This document shows, piece by piece, positions 1-6,686 of a DNA stretch of 35,242 nt. Below the pieces are notes generated by a model that was not told where the DNA came from, made no database searches, and saw only the letters and a list, made by a program, of their open reading frames with translations. Every line of letters begins with the position of its first letter. The first letter of the stretch is position 1. The stretch is from a bacterium (GTDB taxonomy: Bacteria; Patescibacteriota; Minisyncoccia; Moranbacterales; UBA2206). Position numbers and translations under genes: made by a program. The DNA is taken from contig JAJYGF010000013.1 in NCBI GenBank assembly GCA_021785125.1, positions 105,413-140,654 of the forward strand. The letters are read 5' to 3'.

Positions 1-191
1 GCGTGCTGTTCGCTTTTCTTATTTCAGTGATCGTTACGAACGGATTTGGCTATGATTGGCAGTTCCTGATCTCCTGGCAATCAATCGCAGTCGCAACCTT
101 GGTTTCCGTCGCGATCGGGTTGGTGTTTGGAATATATCCGGCCAGAAAAGCATCGAAAAATTCGCCGATGGAAGCCTTGAGATACGAATAA
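1..191 (+). CDS. C-terminal fragment of MacB/FtsX-type ABC transporter permease
   Basis: This is the tail of a gene that begins before the window. The visible residues form a hydrophobic segment, a gap, then a second helix ([25 protein letters not shown]). It ends in the motif PARKAS-x-x-SPMEALR-x-E, the standard C-terminus of MacB-family FtsX permeases. The next gene ends in almost the same motif (PARKASQLSPMEALRKE), so the two are tandem paralogues that probably form a heterodimeric permease. The ATPase subunit is presumably upstream, outside the window. MacB-type transporters couple cytoplasmic ATP hydrolysis to periplasmic or surface conformational work rather than classical substrate passage. 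The stop codon lies one base before the next ATG, so the two genes are translationally linked. Confidence 0.88.
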   Translation, partial: VLFAFLISVIVTNGFGYDWQFLISWQSIAVATLVSVAIGLVFGIYPARKASKNSPMEALRYE

Positions 192-192
192 T

Positions 193-1446
193 ATGCGTGA
201 ATTTTTAATATCCATAAAATTAGCTGTCAAGAGTATCGAATCTAATAAAGGCCGGACGGTTTTGTCGATTCTTGGAATCATCATCGGCGTGGCTTCGGTC
301 ATCCTGATTTTGACGTTCGGGTTGGGCATGAAAAGCTATGTGGTCGGGGAAATTGAAGCTTTCGGAACGAACGTAATTTCCGTCAAGCCGAAAGTGCCGC
401 AGGCCAAGATGGCATCCGTCCAAAATTTGCGCGGGGCGATCTTCGGGTTGGTAACCACGCTGAAGGTGGACGACATCGAATATGTCGCCAAAGAAGCGCA
501 CAATATTTCCGGCTGGTACGCGGTCAATATGGGACAGGCGGTGGCCAGCTATGGCTCGACGACCAAGCGCGCGACTTTGTTCGCGACGACTTCCGGAGTG
601 TTCGATGTGGATCCTGAAACCAAAATTGCCGATGGGCGCGCTTTTTCAGATCTGGAGGACAAAAGCCTGGCGCAGGAAGTTGTGCTGGGCAGTGCCATCA
701 AGAACGAATTGTTTGCTGACGAAAATCCGCTGGGCAAGGAGATCAGGCTGGGCGGTCAGAATTATCGGGTGATCGGCGTTTTGCAGGAGCGCGGTTCGAC
801 CGGATTCTTCAATTTCGACGATCTGATCTATGTGCCGCTTCGGACGTATCAGAAAAAGATCGCCGGCATCGACTACACCCAGGGCGGCGTTTTCGCCTTG
901 AAAGACACCAGTCAGACGGATGCGACGATCGCGGAAGTGAATTCCATCATGGATGATCGCCATAAAATTACCGATCCGAGCAAGGAAGATTTTACGACCA
1001 CTTCGATTTCGGAAGCGACCGGAATTTTGGATCAGGTTTTTCTGATCATTAATCTGCTTTTGGTCGGACTGACTTCCATCTCGCTTCTCGTTGCCGGCGT
1101 GGGGATCATGAATGTCATGTATGTTTCCGTCACGGAACGAACTTTCGAGATCGGTCTGCGAAAGGCGGTCGGTGCCAAGCAGTCGTATATTTTGAAGCAA
1201 TTTTTGCTGGAGGCGATCATGATCACTGTGCTCGGCGGGATTGTCGGGGTTATTTTGAGCGCCGGTGTGGCGTATGTCGCTACTATCTATGCCGCCAAAG
1301 CTGGCTTTGCGATCGTTTTCAATCTTTCTTGGTCGGTGGTTGGAGCCGGTCTGGGCTTCGCCGCGATCACGGGCCTGATTTTCGGTTATTATCCGGCTCG
1401 CAAGGCGTCACAGCTTTCTCCGATGGAGGCGTTGCGGAAAGAATAA
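193..1446 (+). CDS. MacB-like ABC transporter permease (FtsX family)
   Basis: This 417-residue protein has full MacB permease architecture. An N-terminal membrane helix (about residues 20-45, after the typical AVKSIESNKGRTVLSILGIIIGVASV start) is followed by a roughly 230-residue extracytoplasmic MacB periplasmic core domain. Three C-terminal helices of the FtsX domain follow (about 280-310, 335-365, 380-400), with the conserved TERTFEIGLRKAVGA loop and the PARKASQLSPMEALRKE end. It starts one base after the preceding paralogue's stop, so it belongs to the same operon. The substrate cannot be read from the sequence. In Gram-positive-like and Patescibacteria cells such permeases are usually linked to export or cell-envelope stress functions. 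The family call is secure; the role is not. Confidence 0.93.
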   Translation: MREFLISIKLAVKSIESNKGRTVLSILGIIIGVASVILILTFGLGMKSYVVGEIEAFGTNVISVKPKVPQAKMASVQNLRGAIFGLVTTLKVDDIEYVAKEAHNISGWYAVNMGQAVASYGSTTKRATLFATTSGVFDVDPETKIADGRAFSDLEDKSLAQEVVLGSAIKNELFADENPLGKEIRLGGQNYRVIGVLQERGSTGFFNFDDLIYVPLRTYQKKIAGIDYTQGGVFALKDTSQTDATIAEVNSIMDDRHKITDPSKEDFTTTSISEATGILDQVFLIINLLLVGLTSISLLVAGVGIMNVMYVSVTERTFEIGLRKAVGAKQSYILKQFLLEAIMITVLGGIVGVILSAGVAYVATIYAAKAGFAIVFNLSWSVVGAGLGFAAITGLIFGYYPARKASQLSPMEALRKE

Positions 1447-1545
1447 TATTAAGCAATAATATGAAAAAACGGCAAGTTGTTGCTGACGGGCGTTTATGAT
1501 ACTCTTAAATCAGCTTTAGTTTTAGCCAAATTAAAAAAGGTAAAT

Positions 1546-1941
1546 ATGGACCGTTTTAAAAATTATCTGTCGAAAATAAAAAATGTCCGCGCTTATTTTG
1601 CCAAAAAATTTCTGATGCCTCGGATCGCGCGACAGGTAGTTCCATTGTTGGAAGATGAGATGCAGACGAAGGTCGAACGGAACCGGAAGATGGATATGTA
1701 CATTGAATTCGTCCTGATCTTCATTTTGGGCATTTTGATCGGCATTGCGGTCAAAACCGAGGCGAATAAAAAAATTACTATCGGCTTCGATGATTATCAG
1801 ATGAAGCTGTACAGGCCTGATTTCAATATCGATCAGCTTCAGGCCGATACGGAAAAGAAAGACGCGCAGAACCAAGGCGGTTCTGGCCAGGATACCTCTG
1901 CTATCGGGGCGACTTGTTCGGACGCATCAGTCAATAATTAG
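1546..1941 (+). CDS. Small single-pass membrane protein, unknown function
   Basis: I do not recognise this protein. From the ATG at 1546 it has 131 residues: a basic N-terminal region (MDRFKNYLSKIKNVRAYF), a charged stretch, one clear transmembrane helix (FVLIFILGILIGIAVKT) and a polar tail ending in a glycine- and serine-rich region. The same frame is open to a TTG at 1477. I prefer 1546 because an AAAAAAGG purine run precedes it and the upstream residues look non-conserved. It sits 17 bases before the DsbA-like gene and after the permease pair, so it may be an accessory of the export or oxidative-folding operon. That is inference from position only. Confidence 0.65.
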   Translation: MDRFKNYLSKIKNVRAYFAKKFLMPRIARQVVPLLEDEMQTKVERNRKMDMYIEFVLIFILGILIGIAVKTEANKKITIGFDDYQMKLYRPDFNIDQLQADTEKKDAQNQGGSGQDTSAIGATCSDASVNN

Positions 1942-1958
1942 AAATTAAAATAACTCTT

Positions 1959-2981
1959 ATGGAATCGAAGAAAGATAAAAGAATCAAAAGTCTGATTTCG
2001 ATCACTATCCTTTTGGGCGGACTTTTTGTCGGCAGCTTGTTCGTGGACATCGCGCAAATTATTAAGGGTGAGGGTTTTTCTTCCAAAAATCTGAACCAGT
2101 CGGACATTTTCGAGGCTAACGGAAAAACCTGGGTCGCCTACAACGAGCCGGCTGTTACGGTCAAGGTTATCAATGACGACAGTTGCGGCAACAAGTGTGA
2201 TCCGAGCGAGGCATTGGTCTGGTTGAGGAGGGTTTTGCCGACCATCAATGCGCAAAAAGTATCTTTTAACAGCCAGGAGGGGAAAAATCTAATTGGAGAA
2301 TTCGGCATCTCGACTTTGCCGGCTTTCATTTTTGACAGCAATGTGGCTAAGACTGATTTCTACAACCAGGCCAAGGTTCTGTTTGATGACGTGAAGGATG
2401 ATTCATATGTTCTGAAAACCCAGGAGCTGGGACTGACCCCGGGGGAATATCTGGATGCTCCGAAAGTTAATGACAGCGATCCGACGTTCGGCAAGGCCGA
2501 CTCGAAAGTAAAAGTCGTCGTCTTCTCGGATTTCCAATGCCCGTACTGCAAGATGTTTTGGTCAACTCTTCGCGATACGATGAAAAATTATGCCGACAAG
2601 GTTCTGTTCGTATACAAGCATCTGCCGCTGGACATCCATCCGCAGGCGGATAATGCCGCTTTGGCGGCCGAGTGCGCGCAGGAACAAAATAAGTTTTGGG
2701 AATATGGCGACAAGCTGTATGCGACCCAAGATGACTGGGGCAAGACAACTGACACCCAATTATTCAAAACGTATGCCCAACAGCTCGGATTGAATACGGC
2801 GCAATTCAACCAATGTTTGGACGGCCAGAAATATCAGAGCATGATCGACGCCGACAAAAATCAAGCCAATGATCTGGGGCTTTCCGGAACGCCGGCGATT
2901 TTCGTAAATACGCAATTCAAAAATGGCGTGGTCAGCGCGGATGATCTGAAGAATTCTATCGATCAAGAATTGAACAAATAA
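1959..2981 (+). CDS. Membrane-anchored DsbA-like thiol oxidoreductase with two thioredoxin-like domains
   Basis: This 340-residue protein has an N-terminal signal anchor (SLISITILLGGLFVGSLFV). A first thioredoxin-like region follows, carrying C76-GNK-C80, an unusual CxxxC spacing, and a GISTLPAFIF strand with the cis-proline feature. A second, classical DsbA/thioredoxin_4 domain starts near residue 178 with FSDFQCPYCKMFW (C194-PY-C197). It continues through the helical insertion (AALAAECAQEQNKFWEYGDKLY) and ends with GLSGTPAIFVN, the cis-Pro loop. The protein should oxidise or isomerise disulfides outside the cytoplasmic membrane. No DsbB or VKOR partner is seen nearby. The gene ends at a hairpin shared with the convergent GGDEF gene. 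Confidence 0.9.
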   Translation: MESKKDKRIKSLISITILLGGLFVGSLFVDIAQIIKGEGFSSKNLNQSDIFEANGKTWVAYNEPAVTVKVINDDSCGNKCDPSEALVWLRRVLPTINAQKVSFNSQEGKNLIGEFGISTLPAFIFDSNVAKTDFYNQAKVLFDDVKDDSYVLKTQELGLTPGEYLDAPKVNDSDPTFGKADSKVKVVVFSDFQCPYCKMFWSTLRDTMKNYADKVLFVYKHLPLDIHPQADNAALAAECAQEQNKFWEYGDKLYATQDDWGKTTDTQLFKTYAQQLGLNTAQFNQCLDGQKYQSMIDADKNQANDLGLSGTPAIFVNTQFKNGVVSADDLKNSIDQELNK

Positions 2982-2998
2982 TCTTTTCAAAATTAAAG

Positions 2999-3028
2999 AA
3001 GCCGGCGAGTCATTGCCCACCGGCTTTT
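2999..3028. terminator. Shared bidirectional hairpin terminator
   Basis: Arms AAGCCGG (2999-3005) and CCGGCTT (3020-3026) form a 7-bp stem with a 14-base loop, followed by T residues on the + strand and by CTTTAATTTT on the - strand. It lies between the convergent DsbA-like and GGDEF genes. The stop codon of the - strand gene (3010-3012) is inside the loop. Confidence 0.75.
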
Positions 3029-3567
3029 ATATCGTACATTACGAGATTCGCGAACCTGTTCAACTCATCAATTTTAGTCTCTTTTGTTACGAACTGGGAG
3101 TTGAAGCTTACGGTCGCACTTACGTTTAGGTGAACACCATCTATTGCAACTTCTTTGAGTCTCTTTTTTAATCTATTCTCGAAAACCATTGTGTCGGTTT
3201 TTTTCGAGAATATTGCGATTACTCTAAATTCGTCCCCACCAACTCTGCAGGTGATGTCATATGGACGCTTAGAATTGAACAATTTTTTTGCGATTGCCTG
3301 AAGTGCTCTGTCACCGACGGTTTCTGCGTAAAGCTTGTTTATTTCTCCCAATTTATCTACATCAATACTTGCGACGCAGATAAATTTGCTGGCGAGTTCT
3401 TCTCTGTCTATCAACGCTTGTATCTCTGCCATTTTTTCCTCGAAATACTTTCTATTTCCCAAGCCAGTCAGATGATCGATCCGTGCTTCCTCCCTTAAAC
3501 TGGAGTTCTCTTTTGTAAGATACACGATGACATCTATGAGAAATGAAATCTTCCGATCTTTGTCCAT
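3010..3567 (-). CDS. Stand-alone GGDEF domain protein, probable diguanylate cyclase
   Basis: This 185-residue protein makes c-di-GMP from two GTP if active. A short N-terminal helix (about residues 5-30, likely dimerising) leads directly into DHLTGLGNRKYFEEK, the usual GGDEF start, with no sensory domain. Key positions are kept: D69 (metal), N77 and D86 (guanine contacts), and GGDEF at 110-114. The product-inhibition site R101-PY-D104 lies exactly five residues before GGDEF, as in PleD. Translation starts at an ATG preceded by a strong AAAGGAGG site. A TTGACT-17-TAAAAT promoter with TGG extension lies divergent from tyrS. No EAL, HD-GYP or PilZ gene is in the window. The enzyme family is secure; activity is inferred from intact residues. 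Confidence 0.93.
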   Translation of the reverse strand: MDKDRKISFLIDVIVYLTKENSSLREEARIDHLTGLGNRKYFEEKMAEIQALIDREELASKFICVASIDVDKLGEINKLYAETVGDRALQAIAKKLFNSKRPYDITCRVGGDEFRVIAIFSKKTDTMVFENRLKKRLKEVAIDGVHLNVSATVSFNSQFVTKETKIDELNRFANLVMYDIKAGGQ

Positions 3568-3633
3568 GCCAACCTCCTTTTACTCTGCTCCCTGTTATGT
3601 TAAAGAACGGGTAAAAATTCATACTAATACGAC

Positions 3634-3662
3634 ATTTTACCACTAAGTTGGCAAAAAGTCAA
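3634..3662 (-). promoter_or_regulatory. Promoter of the GGDEF gene
   Basis: Read on the - strand: TTGACT (3657-3662), 17-base spacer, TAAAAT (3634-3639) with an extended TGG before the -10. It predicts a leader of about 60 bases containing AAAGGAGG before the start codon at 3567. Confidence 0.65.
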
Positions 3663-3679
3663 GTTTTTCAGTATGTCAG

Positions 3680-3708
3680 TTGCAAAAAAGCCTTTAGACT
3701 GGTATCAT
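3680..3708 (+). promoter_or_regulatory. Promoter of tyrS, near-leaderless
   Basis: TTGCAA (3680-3685), 17-base spacer, extended -10 TGG-TATCAT (-10 at 3703-3708). The tyrS ATG at 3717 is only eight bases after the -10, so transcription should begin within a few bases of the start codon. There is no Shine-Dalgarno sequence. The promoter is divergent from the GGDEF promoter. Confidence 0.65.
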
Positions 3709-3716
3709 TTTAATAT

Positions 3717-4916
3717 ATGCAAAATGATTTATCAAACAAAATAGAGGAGATTTTAAGCCGCGGCGTGGCTGAAGTTATCGACCGGAAAAATCTCAAAAAA
3801 AGGCTTTTAAGCGGCGAGAGATTGCGCATCAAACTGGGCATCGATCCGACCAGTCCTAATCTGCACATTGGCAGGGCGGTGACACTCTTGAAGATGAAGG
3901 ATTTGCAGGATCTGGGTCACCAAATCGTTTTATTGGTCGGAGATTTCACAGGAGTTATCGGAGACGCTTCAGATAAGGAAAGCGAACGTCCGATGCTTGA
4001 CGAAGAAGTTGTTAAAAATAATTTAGCTACTTATTTCGAACAAGCTGGAAAAATTTTGGATCTGGAAAAGGTTGAAAAACATTTCAATTCCGAATGGCTT
4101 TCGAAATTAGGTTATGTCGAAATTGGCGAACAAGCCGACCAATTTTCATTGGCTGAATTCATCGCGCGTGAGAATATCAAGAAAAGATTGGATAAGGGCA
4201 CAAGAATTTCCTTGCGCGAACTTTTGTATCCGTTGATGCAGGGTTATGACAGCGTGGCTGTGAAAGCGGATCTGGAATTGGGCGGCACGGATCAAAGGTT
4301 TAATCTTTTGGCCGGACGTGAGCTGCAGAAGCATTACGGACAACAAGCCCAGGACATTTTAATGGTCAATCTGATAGAAGGGACTGATGGACGTAAGATG
4401 AGTTCCAGCTGGGGCAACACAGTCAATCTATTGGACGTTCCAAGTGATATGTTCGGCAAGATCATGAGTATTCCGGATGAATTGATCATTAAATATTTCA
4501 TTCACTGCACGCGTGTTCCGATGCAAGAAGTTGGAAAGATGGAAGAAGAAATGAAAGCAGGAAATTTGAATCCGCGCGATGCCAAATTATCTTTGGCGGA
4601 AGAAATCGTGAAATTATATCACAGCGAAACGGAGGCGGAAAAGTCGAAAGAATATTTTGTGAAGACTATTTCAAACAAGGAGACGCCTGAGGAGGTAAAG
4701 GAGGTAAGGGTTGATAAGGAAGAAATAAAATTAGTCGAGTTTTTGGTGTTGGCTGGTCTAGCAACAAGCAATGGAGACGCCAGAAGAAAGATTGAGCAAG
4801 GCGGAGTGGAAATAAACGGGCAAAAGGAAAATGATTGGCAGAAAGTGTTAACCAAAGCAGATGATGCGGCGGTTATAAAAGTTGGAAAATTCGGATTTGC
4901 TAAAATAAAATTCTAA
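3717..4916 (+). CDS. tyrS: Tyrosyl-tRNA synthetase
   Basis: This cytoplasmic class I synthetase charges tRNA-Tyr. The 399-residue product has the usual TyrRS length and order: a Rossmann catalytic core with the HIGH-type motif H50-IG-R (in DPTSPNLHIGRA) and the KMSKS-type motif K227-MSSS. A C-terminal S4 RNA-binding domain follows (about 335-395, LVLAGLATSNGDARRKIEQGG). It resembles the TyrZ-like branch, in which the catalytic core carries the IGDASD sequence. The start is chosen because the -10 box ends eight bases upstream. It is followed four bases after its stop by the tRNA-binding-domain gene, so both are probably one transcript with the PheRS-like gene. Confidence 0.96.
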   Translation: MQNDLSNKIEEILSRGVAEVIDRKNLKKRLLSGERLRIKLGIDPTSPNLHIGRAVTLLKMKDLQDLGHQIVLLVGDFTGVIGDASDKESERPMLDEEVVKNNLATYFEQAGKILDLEKVEKHFNSEWLSKLGYVEIGEQADQFSLAEFIARENIKKRLDKGTRISLRELLYPLMQGYDSVAVKADLELGGTDQRFNLLAGRELQKHYGQQAQDILMVNLIEGTDGRKMSSSWGNTVNLLDVPSDMFGKIMSIPDELIIKYFIHCTRVPMQEVGKMEEEMKAGNLNPRDAKLSLAEEIVKLYHSETEAEKSKEYFVKTISNKETPEEVKEVRVDKEEIKLVEFLVLAGLATSNGDARRKIEQGGVEINGQKENDWQKVLTKADDAAVIKVGKFGFAKIKF

Positions 4917-4920
4917 CATA

Positions 4921-5340
4921 ATGAAATTTTTATCTGATTGGTTTAAAAAAATATTTTCCGCTGAAAAGCCAGCCGTAGGGAATGCAGATCTGCGTTCTGT
5001 CGTGGTGGGAAAAATTTTGGAAATTGAAAAACATCCTAATGCTGATAGATTACAAATTGTCAAGGTAGAGACGCATAGCAATGCGTCTGTACAGGATGCA
5101 ATTCAAATTGTTTGCGGCGCAAAAAATATTACAGTTGGTCAGAAAGTTCCAGTGGCTTTAGTGGGCGCGAAATTGCCAAATGGCATGGAAATCAAAGAAG
5201 CGGAGATCCGCGGCGTGAAATCTTTTGGGATGCTGTGCGCGTCGGATGAGCTGGGATTGGGCTCGGATCACAGCGGGATTATGGTCTTGGATGAGAAAGC
5301 AGAGATAGGAAAAGAATTTTCAAAATATAAGCCATGCTAA
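4921..5340 (+). CDS. Free-standing PheT-type tRNA-binding domain protein
   Basis: This 139-residue protein has a short amphipathic N-terminus (MKFLSDWFKKIF) followed by one OB-fold EMAPII-like tRNA-binding domain (about 24-130). It matches domain B2 of PheT closely: VVGKILEIEKHPNADRLQIVKVE, IVCGAKNITVGQKVPVALVGAKLP, EIRGVKSFGMLCASDELGL. The remaining PheT domains (B1/B3/B4 editing, B5, catalytic-like core) are absent. A perfect-looking short palindrome lies in frame inside the gene (5065-5092) and adds residues around ETHSNASVQD before IVCGA. The stop codon overlaps the start of a paired-palindrome repeat (5339-5384). It sits between tyrS and a PheS/FDX-ACB fusion, so it may supply tRNA affinity in trans. 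It could also be a general tRNA-binding protein like CsaA or YtpR. Confidence 0.88.
   Translation: MKFLSDWFKKIFSAEKPAVGNADLRSVVVGKILEIEKHPNADRLQIVKVETHSNASVQDAIQIVCGAKNITVGQKVPVALVGAKLPNGMEIKEAEIRGVKSFGMLCASDELGLGSDHSGIMVLDEKAEIGKEFSKYKPC
5065..5092. repeat. Palindromic element lying in frame inside a gene
   Basis: Arms GTAGAGACGCAT (5065-5076) and ATGCGTCTGTAC (5081-5092) pair at 11 of 12 positions around AGCA. The arm resembles a short palindrome type (TAGAGACGC...GCGTCTCTA) that I recall being dispersed in many bacterial genomes; this is from memory. The reading frame of the tRNA-binding protein passes straight through it. Confidence 0.7.
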
Positions 5341-5384
5341 GGTTGAACCTTAGAAAGGCTTAGGCTCCGCAAAGGTTCAACCTT
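5339..5384. repeat. Paired palindrome (REPIN-like), 13-20-13 layout
   Basis: AAGGTTGAACCTT (5339-5351) and its exact reverse complement AAGGTTCAACCTT (5372-5384) are separated by 20 bases. Each 13-mer is itself a palindrome around one central base. The stop codon of the tRNA-binding gene (5338-5340) is partly formed by the element. A second element with the same 13-20-13 geometry but another sequence lies at 13652-13697. Confidence 0.75.
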
Positions 5385-5456
5385 GGAAGAGTTTTTTAAA
5401 TAGTCTTGTCGCAGTCGAATGTGCAAGAATAATCATTATTCAGTATTAATATATCT

Positions 5457-6599
5457 ATGAGAAAAATTGTCATCAAGGATAAGGACGAAAAAATCCTGCT
5501 AGAAGAACTTAACAAAAGGAGCGACATAAAGGCTGAACGCATTAAGAGAATGTTGGCTTTGCCGGATCTTACTAAAAGAGAAAATTCTCCTGTAAGAATT
5601 ATAAATGACAAAGTATTGGAACTTCCAAGGTTCGCTGATTTTGATATTGTTGAAATCCCGAAAATCGTGACGGTTGAGGATGATTTTGATCTGTTGAACA
5701 CACCAAAAGATCATCCAAGTAGAAGAGAGTCTGATACATATTATTTGGACGATAAACATATTCTACGTACGCAAATGACTGTAATGTGGCCGTATTATTT
5801 TCGGGATGAAGATGTTTTAGAAAGACTGAAAAAAGATGGGGAGGTTGGTTCATTGGCACCGGGAATTGTTTGGCGTAAAGACGAAATAGATAGAAAACAT
5901 TTTCCAGCATTTCATCAGACAGACTTTTTGTATGTTTGCAGAAAAGATAAGAGGATAATTACTCTTGAAGAATTGCAAGATGTCCAGGCAGACGCCGTAA
6001 AGGCAATTTTCGGTGAGGATATAGAATACAGATTTTTAGAAGATACTTTTCCGTTTACAGATCCTTCAACGCAAGTTGAAATTAATTGGCAGGGCAATTG
6101 GATTGAAATAACTGGTGCTGGTCTTGTGCATGAGAATTGTCTTAGAAACTTTGGATTAGATCCCGAAGTTTATAATGGTTGGGCTGGCACATTTGGATTA
6201 GATAGAGTTGCCATGATAAAGATGGAAATTCCTGACATCAGGATCCTTTGGTCAAATGACGAAAGGATCACGAGCCAATTCAAGGACATCAACAGCAAAT
6301 TCAAGGAAGTCAGCAAGTTTCCGGCAACAACGAGAGATATTTCATTCATTATCGACAAGAACATCAGCCTCAATAATTATTATGAAATCGTCCGGGATTA
6401 TGCCGACAATCTGATCGAGGAGGTGAAGCTTCTGGACGAATATGAAAATGAGGAAAAGTTCGGCAAGGGCAAAAAAAGCTACACTTTTCGCATCGTGTAT
6501 CGCTCATCGGAAAGGACTCTGACCAACGAAGAGATCAACAAAATACAGGCAGAGATTCGCACCAAGACCGAGAAGGAATTGGGCGCATCGCTCCGATAA
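5457..6599 (+). CDS. Single-chain phenylalanyl-tRNA synthetase-like protein (PheS core + FDX-ACB)
   Basis: This 380-residue class II synthetase joins two pieces that bacteria normally carry on separate subunits. Residues about 85-272 are a PheS catalytic core: HPSRRESDTYYL near motif 1; motif 2 GIVWRKDEIDRKHFPAFHQTDF; then EDTFPFTDPSTQVEI; and motif 3 GTFGLDRVAMIKMEIPDIR. Residues about 287-380 are an FDX-ACB anticodon-binding domain (FPATTRDISFIID to SERTLTNEEINKIQ), normally the C-terminus of PheT. The long PheS N-terminal coiled coil is reduced to about 85 residues, and no editing domain exists. This is the layout of mitochondrial PheRS, which works as a monomer. Expected reaction: ATP-dependent charging of tRNA-Phe. 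Alternatives are a PheS-related paralogue of other specificity, or a helper to an ordinary PheST elsewhere in the genome. Confidence 0.88.
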   Translation: MRKIVIKDKDEKILLEELNKRSDIKAERIKRMLALPDLTKRENSPVRIINDKVLELPRFADFDIVEIPKIVTVEDDFDLLNTPKDHPSRRESDTYYLDDKHILRTQMTVMWPYYFRDEDVLERLKKDGEVGSLAPGIVWRKDEIDRKHFPAFHQTDFLYVCRKDKRIITLEELQDVQADAVKAIFGEDIEYRFLEDTFPFTDPSTQVEINWQGNWIEITGAGLVHENCLRNFGLDPEVYNGWAGTFGLDRVAMIKMEIPDIRILWSNDERITSQFKDINSKFKEVSKFPATTRDISFIIDKNISLNNYYEIVRDYADNLIEEVKLLDEYENEEKFGKGKKSYTFRIVYRSSERTLTNEEINKIQAEIRTKTEKELGASLR

Positions 6600-6624
6600 A
6601 TTAAAACGGATAAATGTGAAAACC

Positions 6625-6649
6625 GGCTGTTCGAAAGAGCAGTCTTTTT
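6625..6649 (+). terminator. Rho-independent terminator after the PheRS-like gene
   Basis: Arms 6625-6632 and 6637-6644 form an 8-bp stem (two G-U pairs) closed by a GAAA tetraloop and followed by TTTTT (6645-6649). It ends the tyrS to PheRS transcription unit just before the valS promoter. Confidence 0.8.
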
Positions 6650-6651
6650 GT

Positions 6652-6679
6652 TTGATTTTTTGGCCAAGATTGGTAGAAT
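6652..6679 (+). promoter_or_regulatory. Promoter of valS, near-leaderless
   Basis: TTGATT (6652-6657), 16-base spacer, extended -10 TGG-TAGAAT (6674-6679). The ATG at 6687 follows after seven bases, so the transcript should start at or next to the initiation codon. Confidence 0.65.
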
Positions 6680-6686
6680 AGGATAT

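Noticed and set aside
1461-1499. ATG at 1461 after the permease gene
   Set aside because: The frame stops after 12 codons and is out of phase with the small membrane protein gene, so it is not its start.
5339-5384. The GGTTCAA sequence as the T-arm of a tRNA gene
   Set aside because: No acceptor, D or anticodon arms can be formed around it; the symmetry is fully explained by the paired palindrome.
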